From NCBI GenBank assembly GCA_015179125.1, contig WHVA01000026.1:372001-436000 (forward strand): a stretch of DNA of 64,000 nt, in the 5' to 3' direction. How positions within the stretch are numbered: position 1 is the stretch's first letter; every line of letters begins with the position of its first letter. Positions 56,771 through 64,000 of this stretch are shown here, piece by piece. The position numbers were made by a program, and so were the translations under genes. A model generated the notes under the pieces. That model saw only the letters and a program-made list of their open reading frames with translations, made no database searches and was not told the DNA's origin. Source of the DNA: Gautieria morchelliformis (lineage: Eukaryota; Basidiomycota; Agaricomycetes; Gomphales; Gomphaceae).

Positions 56771-58020
56771 CTATGTGTGTGCCGGCTCATCCTTGGCTGA
56801 CTCATCATCCCAATTACTAACACTCCTCCTCAGCGAGAAGTCCTTTCCCTTGAACCCTAATTTCCCCATTAGATACTTATGTTGGTGTAAGTCCAATCCC
56901 TTGGTGAATATATCTGCTACATTTTTAGAGTTTATTGTTGTTTTCATTGAATGTGATGTTTCTTGAGATCTGAGCAAGCTTCAAAGCTTTATTGTAATAT
57001 TTCCAACCTTTTGCATGTTCAGCTACTCCAACGAATATGTGCTCCTCTGCTTTTGGATCAGGTTTAGCCCGGTATTGATCTGGTACCATGACCCAGCAGT
57101 TCCTCCCAAATTCTTCTAGACGTGCTGTATTTGGCTTCTTGCTGAATAGTGCCTGGAACAGTGTTGTATCATCTCCAAGCACTTGTGTGGGTGATCGATT
57201 TTTGATATAACATGTGTAAGCCATGGCCTCAGGCCAAAGTATTTTTGGTAAATTCTTGGCAATCATCATTGCCTGCATGTGTTTGAGTAAGGTTCGGTTG
57301 AGCTGGTTGGCAGTTCCATTTTGGGCTGGGGAGTATGGAGCTGTAGTTTCCATAATGATTCCATACTTGGCACAAAAATCCTTGAAATTCTTGTTAATAT
57401 ATTCCCCACTGTTATCTGAGCGAAACCGCCTCAGCGTCTGACCCGTTTGGGTCTCGAGAAACATGTCATATGTTTCAAAGTGCCTGAGCGCTTCATCCTT
57501 GGGGCTCCCGAAATAGATGACTGTGTACCTGGATTTGATGTCCATGAAAGAATAGATGTACCTTTCACATGATGGTTCCTCAGTCTGGGCAGGTCCCCAT
57601 ACATTGGATACCGTTAGATCACTGACCTGATCGACAGTGTCCTCGGTTCTTTGGGAACAGCTCCACCTGCTGCTTGCCCTGTATGCATGCTTTGCACTGG
57701 CTTGGCCCCTTAGACTTGGTGATTTTGACTCCAGTAACTAAATCATTGTTTTTTAGCATCTTAATAGAATTTACAAGTATTCTGTGCCATTTGTCCCATG
57801 ACCGTCCCTTTGCCACTGCAGCAAATTCTTGTGCCTTGATTGATTGAGTCACTCGTGCCTTCATGCAGAATAGCCACCCATGCTTCTGTCCCTGTGCAGA
57901 AATAATTCTGGCACATGATTTAAATTCGACGCCAGTGCTTGTGAAGGTGTTACGACCATGCATTTCTGACTTCTGACACTCAGTTCCGCTTACATTCTGA
58001 CCCTCTGATAATTCTGACAA
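56771..58020 (-). mobile_element. Ty1/Copia retrotransposon relic
   Basis: Minus-strand pieces in order: a GAG-pre-integrase-like zinc region (CKACIQGKQ), an integrase core (TLRRFRSDNSGEYINKNF, PYSPAQNGTANQLNRTLLKH, WPEAMAYTCYIKNRSPTQVL) and the end of the Copia RNase H (VADIFTKGLDLHQHKYLMGK). Most of the reverse transcriptase is missing. The element is broken and several blocks are lost. No LTR pair was found, so age cannot be set, but it looks old. Confidence 0.85.
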
Positions 58021-58657
58021 TCCCGCACTTTGTTATATCCTTTGTTCTTTCAGCTCTATTACTTCGACCCACTGGACTCAACTCACAGCAGAGCAAGACT
58101 ATATGTCCATCTCCTTTGGAGTCTCGTTGTTCTGTTATGTCAGATATAATTTCTGACCCCTTGTTCTTTTGCCATTGTTCTTGACTCTACCCTGCACCCC
58201 CTTGTAGTCCTTTGTTCCCAATTAGTTATTTACCCTGTATGTCTATCCAACTTCTGCGTCCTCCGGATTTGGCTTAGTACTACCCCATTACCTGTTGTCT
58301 CAGCTCTTTGTATAAAAGCCCCTCATGTATGCTTGCTATTCTGCAATCAGATAATCGCCTTCAATACGTTATTTCCTTCACTCTATGTCCTGTTCTTAGC
58401 ACAATGAGTTTTGCAAGACCTCCGTCTCTCCACCTTCTGCCTTCTGACCCAACTTCCAACCTCTGCTTACTTTGATACTTTCCAACTTCCAACTCACGAT
58501 CTGAAATGCTTAGGACGATAGTTCATTGGGGGTGCACCATATAAGTTGAAGCCGTTGTCCTTTCTAGTTCCGACTTGCAGAAATCTCAATACGTAACAGA
58601 AGGTCGCCCTATCTATCTTTTATTGAGCATACGACACCATTTCATTTGCATTGATTT
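58021..58657. other. Stretch without a recognisable gene
   Basis: A TATA-like TATAAAAGCCCC lies at about 58312 with C/T-rich DNA after it. This might be promoter DNA of a retroelement, but nothing confirms it. Confidence 0.3.
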
Positions 58658-58975
58658 GCCAGTGTTTTCCTGTGTTTTCCACCCATGTGATTGGATTGTA
58701 GCCCTTTCATTGGCTATCGTGTCAGACAAGTGTTACTCAGCATTCGTGTGATTGGGTGTCGCAGGGGTTTGCATATGTTTTGCTATGTTTTGACGGCATT
58801 GGATTGCTTTGCCAGTGGTTTACCGTGTTTTCCACCCATGTGACATTGTGAGACGTTGGATTGTTGGCCTTTCATTGGCTATCATGTCAGACAAGTGTTA
58901 CTCAGCATTTGTCTGATTGGGTGTAGCAGGGGTTTGCATACATTTTTGTCTGTTTTGGTGGCATGTGATGTTGTC
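58658..58975. repeat. Two tandem units of about 153 bp
   Basis: 58658-58810 and 58811-58975 share GTGTTTTCCACCCATGTGA, CTTTCATTGGCTATC, TGTCAGACAAGTGTTACTCA and GCAGGGGTTTGCATA. Each unit carries ATTGGCT, an inverted CCAAT site. No gene lies inside. Confidence 0.85.
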
Positions 58976-59727
58976 TGTCTAATGTTATTGGCCATTGGCT
59001 CTTCCTGTGCTTTGCGTGTGTGGTGCTCCCTTTGCTTACCAAGGTTTTCCCTCTGCGTGCATGGGCTCTACATGCATGGGCTCATTACCATCATCAATCA
59101 GCAGTTGCTGACGTGTGCTACGATTTACTTATCGATATCCATGGTTTGTTCTCTCCTGTGATTCCGTTTGGTGCGTCCGTCTTGCTTACCTAAGCCCGCT
59201 CTTTATGTCCGCTCCTGTTTCACGTCTTCCATTGCGCTCTGTTCTTAGATGCAATGAACGTCTGGCTGGGTATTTCTCCTCCCTCCCTGGGACTCCTGCG
59301 TCGCGTGAGCGACTAGGACGACGGGGCCACCATCTGCCAGTCTCAGCAGGTGTTTACCATCGCATGCTGAGTTCGAGATAAGGTAAGTTCCTTCTACGCG
59401 CATCTCTCTTATATCGTGCCAGTGCTTCTCACTTTGTAGCACTTTGTTGATCACTTGAGGTGACCAAATCTGTGGCACAACGTGACTTGAGCAAGAAGAT
59501 TGAGGTGGATGTGAAAGGCGAGATACTGGAGCTCAAGGTGCGAAGCTCTTTACTTGATGAAAATGCTGAGTTTTCGTCAGGTCCAAGCTGAATTATAACG
59601 CCTCGGAAACTGTGAACGGCATGACCGAAAGTTTGGGTGTATTTGTGGATGAGGTTACTAGGTGCGTATGGTTTGCTGCGGTGTGTCTAAGGGAGACCCT
59701 AATGTTTGGAATGTCTTAAAGGGTGGC
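58976..59727. other. Stretch without a recognisable gene
   Basis: Short frames only (to 88 codons). The text VTKSVAQRDLSKKIEVDVKG-like at about 59462-59510 (plus strand, TKSVAQRDLSKKIEVDVKGE then ILELK) matches a HAMP repeat of a group III histidine kinase, so another piece of the kinase fragment seen at 61.7 kb lies here. A second short piece, NVEGMTESLGVFVDEVTR (with a frame change), follows to about 59660. Confidence 0.55.
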
Positions 59728-61690
59728 ACGAAGTACGGTGAATGTGAAGACTTGGAGGAGGCGATTTCATTGGATCGAGAAGCTCTCCAGCTGCGACCTG
59801 CACTGCAACCTGAACGATCCTCCTCCCTCAACCACATCGCAATTGCGCATGTCGCGTTCATGTGTTGCGTGGGGGCTGTGATCATGATATTCCCCGGCAG
59901 TACACTCACTACTGCAATGCAGCTACTCTGTTTCGCAACGTGGCCGCATGATGCAGCCAATACAGTCCCCATCGCTTCTCTTCTCTATGCCTCCATCCCT
60001 GGATGCAGTACCCGGGCTTTTATCTCCGCTCCTTTCATCCTTTGACATTCCATTATGTCCTCCAACCCACGCACCCGCTCCACGTCACCCTCCGCCCCCG
60101 TCAAACGCGCCCTGTCTCCTCTTCGCCACCCGCGCACACCCGCCGCACCAAGCCGTGTGCTCCCATCCCCGCCCAGCAGCGCATCCCCCACACACTCGCC
60201 GACCTCCGCCACGCATATGTCCGTCTTCGATTTGGCCCTCACCCTGGGGCCGCTTGTCCTGGACTGGATGGTCGAGGGGAACATCGAGGCTGTGCACCGC
60301 ATATCCAGAGAGGTACGCACCCAGTGCACCCAGCGCAACTCACCCCTCCCCTCACCCGCTCACACATGTCTGCCCCTACAGTCCCCCACGAGCACGCCCA
60401 CACTGGCGGCGTCCCCCTCCGCCCCATCCGCCACCACTAGCATCACGCGCTCGGACTTGGGCTCCGCCTCTGGCGCAGGCACTGCCTCACACACGCTGCG
60501 AGACTCAGACCGCCCCCGCTGGCCTGACTCAGGCTCCGCCTCTGGCGCAGGTGCTGCCCCGCGCACGCCGTGAGACTCAGACCGCCCTCGCCAGCCAAAG
60601 CACACCAATCTCTCGCCATCCCCGTCATAAAGCCCATCCACGGCCACCTGCCCAATGCCGCCCCTGCCCCAAGTACGGTCGCCGCGAAGACCTGGAGCAG
60701 GCGATTTGATTGCATCGAGAACCACTCGAGCTGCGAGCTGCACCGCATCCTGAATGATCCTCCTCCCTCAGCAACATTGCAATTGCTTTGCGGACACGGT
60801 TTGCGCAGTCCGGTCAACATGAAGACCTGGAGGAGGCGATTTCGTTGGATTGAGAAGCGCTTGAGGGGCTCCCTGTAACGCATCCTGACCGATCCACCTC
60901 CCTCAACAACATCGCACTTGCGCTCTCGACAAGGTTTGACAAGTACGGTCGACAGGAAGACCTGGAGGAGGGAATTTCATGGCATCGAGAAGCTCTCCAG
61001 CTGCGACCTGCACCGCATCCTGAACGATCCTCCTCCCTCAACAACATCACACTTGCGCTATGGACACGGTTTCAGTACGGTCAACAGGAAGAACGTGGCG
61101 GAGGGAATTAACGTGGCGGAGGGAATTAACGTGGCGGAGGGAATTTCATGGCATCGAGAAGCATTCGAGCTGCGACCTGCACCGCATCCTGAAAGATCCA
61201 CCTCCCTCAACAACATCGCCCTTGCGCTCTGGACAAGGTTTGACAAGTACGGTCGACGCGAAGACTTGGAGGAGGCGATTTGATTGCATCAAGAAGCGCT
61301 CGAGCTGCCACCTGGCGATCCTCCTCCCTCAACAACATCACTGTTGTGCCCTCGGAACGGTTTGATGAGTACCGTCGACAGGAAGACCTGGAGGAGGCGA
61401 TTTCATTGCACCGAGAAGCACTCCAGCTGCTCCCTGCACTGCATCCTGTCCGATCCACCTCCCTCAACGACTTCACACTTGCGCTCTGGGCATGGTTTAA
61501 GAACTACGGTCGCCAGGAAGACCTGGAGGAGGCGATTTCATTGCATCCACAGACGCGACCTGCACCGCATCCTGGCTGTTCGACCTCCCTCCACAACATT
61601 GCATTTGTGCTCTCGACATGGTTTGAGGAGTATGGTCGACCAGAAGACCTGGAGGAGGCAATTTCATCGCATCAAGAAACGCTCGAGCTG
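59728..61690 (+). pseudogene. Broken TPR-repeat array (EDLEEAI type)
   Basis: Nine copies of a roughly 126-135 bp unit encode LREALQLRPALHPERSSSLN-like TPR modules, each containing EDLEEAIS (at about 59748, 60697, 60821, 60956, 61088, 61260, 61382, 61519 and 61645). The consensus is a tetratricopeptide protein typical of Agaricomycetes, where such arrays often precede a CHAT domain. Here the units lie in different frames with internal stops, so the gene is dead. Between units 1 and 2 lies about 750 bp of unrelated Pro/Ser-rich sequence. Unit 5 contains three tandem 18-bp copies of GTGGCGGAGGGAATTAAC. Confidence 0.75.
60055..60573 (+). CDS. Uncharacterised Pro/Ser-rich ORF inside the TPR array
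   Basis: 172 codons from MSSNPRTRSTSPSAPVKRAL. The first 55 residues are basic and Pro/Ser-rich, and the middle has a helix-like stretch (HMSVFDLALTLGPLVLDWMV then EGNIEAVHRISREV). The GT directly after REV (GTACGC) and CAG at about 60380 suggest an intron, so the ORF is probably the first exon of a longer protein and the tail is not real coding. The sequence interrupts the TPR array. Family unknown. Confidence 0.4.
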   Translation: MSSNPRTRSTSPSAPVKRALSPLRHPRTPAAPSRVLPSPPSSASPTHSPTSATHMSVFDLALTLGPLVLDWMVEGNIEAVHRISREVRTQCTQRNSPLPSPAHTCLPLQSPTSTPTLAASPSAPSATTSITRSDLGSASGAGTASHTLRDSDRPRWPDSGSASGAGAAPRTP

Positions 61691-61694
61691 CGAC

Positions 61695-61930
61695 GTCACA
61701 ACTTCGTGGGTTTGCACAGATCTCGGCAGCTGCTATGGATGATGGCTTCACATGTTTCATCACTGTGGAAGCGAGGGGCGAGATGGACTCACTGAAGAGG
61801 CAAATCAACCAAATGGCTTTCAACTTGCGTGAGGCCATTCAGATGAACACTGCGGTGAGGGAGGATGCGGTGTTGGCTAATCGACCGAAGAGCGAGTTCT
61901 CAGCAAATATGTCTCATGAAATTCGATGAG
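61695..61930 (+). pseudogene. Group III hybrid histidine kinase fragment (last HAMP and H-box)
   Basis: The plus strand encodes [60 protein letters not shown] and [14 protein letters not shown]-stop. This matches the last HAMP repeat and the start of the HisKA domain of Nik1/Os-1-type osmosensing kinases (usual: [47 protein letters not shown]). The phospho-acceptor His is present, but the frame ends two codons later at TGA, with GTAATC directly after, so the piece could end at an old splice donor. The rest of the kinase and its receiver domain are absent. It is fused directly to the last broken TPR unit. Confidence 0.75.
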
Positions 61931-62216
61931 TAATCTTATGTTGTTGGTGGGATATTATACAGTGATGTCAAAAGTACCAGATGATGTGGTGGTACTGCTG
62001 ACGGTCGTTTGGAGTGGCGACAAATCCGTCTGGCTGGGTCAAGCGCATGCGGCTATCATGAAGGGACGTAGAAAGAAGAAAGCCTCATTCAGAAAACACG
62101 GTAAGCCTATACAGTTACAAATGAAACTAAGACTACTAATTCTGGCCTATACTATACATTTTGAATGCCCTCTCCTTCTTTCCTACCTTGCTTCTTCATT
62201 AATTCATTGTCCTCAC
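61931..62216. other. Stretch after the kinase fragment
   Basis: An open frame of 114 codons (61926-62270, plus; basic patch MKGRRKKKASFRKHGK) has no known relative; probably not a gene. Confidence 0.3.
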
Positions 62217-62751
62217 CTACCCTTTGAAGATTTGCAAAAGGTGCGTCCTCACACACGCAATGTGATTTGACACATGTATCATCGCCTCCACAGGCAACGG
62301 TAAGGTGACGACATCATACTCCAGAACTTCTAGATCCCTCAAAAGAGGAATCATCCGATCACAAGCGGACAAAGTTTGTAGATGGTACGGTTGGTGAGGA
62401 GTTGGCATAACATCAACCATCCTCACGTTGATTTCCCCCGGCAGAGGAGGTCTAACCTGGATCAGATTCTTATCATTTTCTCCAAGGTGATATCGTGACA
62501 CATACCCGTGAGCTTCTCCTCGTACTTTGACTAGATTTGGAAGATCGACTAGGCATCAATACTGTGGGGAGATTCTTGGCATGGGATTCCTGGTAAACAG
62601 GTACTCGGCCCTGCTTCTCGGTTTTCCATCCTGTCGCTGATTCCCACCGCAGTGTAGTATGGCCACAACTGTTCAAATCACAGATCCTCACAGATTTGCA
62701 GCCGTCTTTAAAATGTTCCAACCAAGCTTCTTCTGTCACGTGATATACCAT
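62217..62751 (-). CDS. Uncharacterised protein, two overlapping frame blocks
   Basis: From ATG 62751 the minus strand reads MVYHVTEEAWLEHFKDGCKS, VRICDLNSCGHTTLRWESAT and PVYQESHAKNLPTVLMPSRS. In a second frame it continues DLPNLVKVRGEAHGYVSRYH, LGENDKNLIQVRPPLPGEIN, VDVMPTPHQPYHLQTLSACD, ending at 62217. The two blocks clearly belong to one protein: they abut near 62540, where either a short intron or a one-base frame change joins them. Clean, amino-acid-rich text suggests a real gene. I do not recognise the family; no signal peptide or membrane segment is visible. Confidence 0.5.
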
Positions 62752-63467
62752 ACACCCCTGATCTCAGACGTACCTGTTTTCCCGACCTAGCCTCCCTTCT
62801 TCCCTCCCATCAGATATCCAAACGCCAATCTACTACTTAACCATCTCTTGACGTCCTTCCCAACAGCTTCGCGACCAATGGCCCGCTGGGGCTGCACTTT
62901 AGACCGCTTACGATCGACGTGTTCGTGGGTGAGGAGCCAGGGGTGAAAGCGACCGCCGGAGGATGAGGCAAGGAGTGAGAGGGAAAGGGAAAGGGACAGC
63001 GAGCGTGAGCATCCTCACCCTTCTGTTATAACGACCACCACGCACGAGTGGACAGCACAGCAGTGGACGATGCCTCTTGCGCCCCAGTCCGCCCACCTCC
63101 TCACCCACTGAGACCTCCATACCTCACGTCTCTGACCCACCATCCAGCAGGCTTACATAAGGACTGCCACTTCGAGACATTAACAGTGTTGTAAGTACAA
63201 TTTGCATCTCCTCTTACATCTCATCGTCTTCCATCAATCTATGTATACTTTTCTTCTTCCTCCTCACTCGCCGCCCCTCTTCAGCTCTCCAACATGCATC
63301 TTTGCCTATACCACTCAGCACATCATGGAAAGGCGCTGACACCATCTCCTCCAGGCCGTCCATGAGCTTCCCAATCTATCCCCCGAGCGGCGGCTCCTTC
63401 TCGCACGACCCATATGCCCACGGCGACGCCGGGGGCTTCCCTGCCAAAGACGGGCGCTGCCTGTGCG
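62752..63467. other. Intergenic stretch and possible start of a further gene
   Basis: C/T-rich on the plus strand (62760-63300), as in a fungal promoter. A Pro/Gly-rich frame starts near 63302 (MSFPIYPPSGGSFSHDPYAH), which may be a first exon, but it runs into the repeat at 63468 and cannot be followed. Confidence 0.35.
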
Positions 63468-64000
63468 AGTTATTCTCCTTGGATTACACATCATTTGGTA
63501 GCATCAGTCCAATTAATCAGGTTACTTACAGAACTCTATCAGACCACTTTTTTATCGGGATTACACATCCGTTCATACTGTGCATCCGATCGGTTTCTTT
63601 GTACCAAACAGAGGTTTTTTTTCCGAGGATTACCCATGCGTTGGACATGCAACGGCTGTTCTTTTTCGAGTATTACACATCGCCCGAGGTCTTTCTTGGG
63701 GGGGATTACTCACGCACTTATGGCATCTACCGATAAATCGGCTTCTTTGCAGGATTACTCGACCATTCCAGGTTTCTCCCATTAATTGGGTTACTTCCTC
63801 TGTTGTACGGTATTCTCCTTGGATTACACATCGTTTGGTAGCATCAGTCCGATTAATCGGGTTACTTACAGAACACTATCAGTCCACTTTTTTTACCGTG
63901 TGTTCGTACTGTGCATCCCATCGGCTTCTTTGTACGAAACAGAGTTCTTTTTCCGAGGATTACACATGTGTTGGACATACAACGGCTTTTCTTTTTCGAG
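63468..64000 (+). repeat. Direct repeat of about 190-200 bp with scattered GATTACACAT motifs
   Basis: 63468-63670 and 63810-64000 match closely (shared CTCCTTGGATTACACATC, GGTAGCATCAGTCC, ATTAATC, GGTTACTTACAGAAC, TTGGACAT, CAACGGC). GATTACACAT and close variants occur at least seven times over 530 bp at irregular spacing. The second unit runs off the window, so the array may be longer. Confidence 0.85.

Noticed and set aside
63468-64000. CRISPR-like array
   Set aside because: Repeats are long, few and irregularly spaced, and the DNA is fungal; no array with uniform spacers occurs anywhere in the window.

Overview
This window is nuclear DNA from a mushroom-forming fungus (Agaricomycetes, Basidiomycota). 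The evidence is: many short introns (about 45-85 bp) with GT...AG ends; a NACHT-WD40 NLR with a C2-like N-terminus; a TPR array of the EDLEEAI type; an atypical C2H2 protein; a fragment of a group III histidine kinase; and transposon families typical of this class. I cannot name a genus. Most of the window is transposable-element sequence and pieces of genes. Only three host genes look whole or nearly whole: a C2H2 zinc-finger gene (22.9-25.2 kb), a GT17 N-acetylglucosaminyltransferase (46.6-48.1 kb) and the NLR (51.1-56.5 kb).

Layout. 1-3.8 kb: a Tad1-like LINE on the minus strand, cut by the window edge. 3.8-7.3 kb: repeats without a recognisable gene. 7.3-17.4 kb: a decayed DIRS-like (tyrosine-recombinase) retroelement, split by a 6.5-kb element (9301-15836) with 98-bp inverted ends that carries a homeodomain-like relic. 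18.0-21.4 kb: a 3.4-kb transposon carrying a kinase relic and holding a solo LTR. 22.9-25.2 kb: C2H2 gene. 27.7-38.2 kb: a large intron-rich transposase gene, cut near its 3' end by a second Tad1-like LINE (31348-37426) with a 12-bp target-site duplication. 38.3-41.6 kb: two uncharacterised ORFs, one split by a 611-bp TA-flanked MITE. 41.6-45.0 kb: a second, inverted copy of the 3.4-kb transposon, this time carrying pieces of a PfkB sugar kinase and a xylulokinase. 46.6-48.1 kb: GT17. 49.9-50.65 kb: an AT-rich relic resembling the N-terminal domain of virus-type D5 primase-helicases. 51.1-56.5 kb: NLR with 14 near-identical WD40 repeats. 56.8-58.0 kb: Copia relic. 59.7-61.9 kb: broken TPR array joined to a histidine-kinase fragment. 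62.2-62.75 kb: an uncharacterised gene. 63.5-64.0 kb: a direct repeat rich in GATTACACAT-like motifs.

The most novel-looking observation is the pair of 3.4-kb elements at 18000-21368 and 41612-45030. They share both terminal regions, in opposite orientation, but enclose different host gene fragments. I read them as a gene-fragment-carrying transposon family. Their ends contain palindromic CAGTACT/AAATTTAG motifs, begin with CACTG or a variant, and in one copy are flanked by an 8-bp near-perfect duplication. The window as a whole shows repeated nesting: a DNA element in a retroelement, a LINE in a transposase, a solo LTR in a transposon and a MITE in an ORF.
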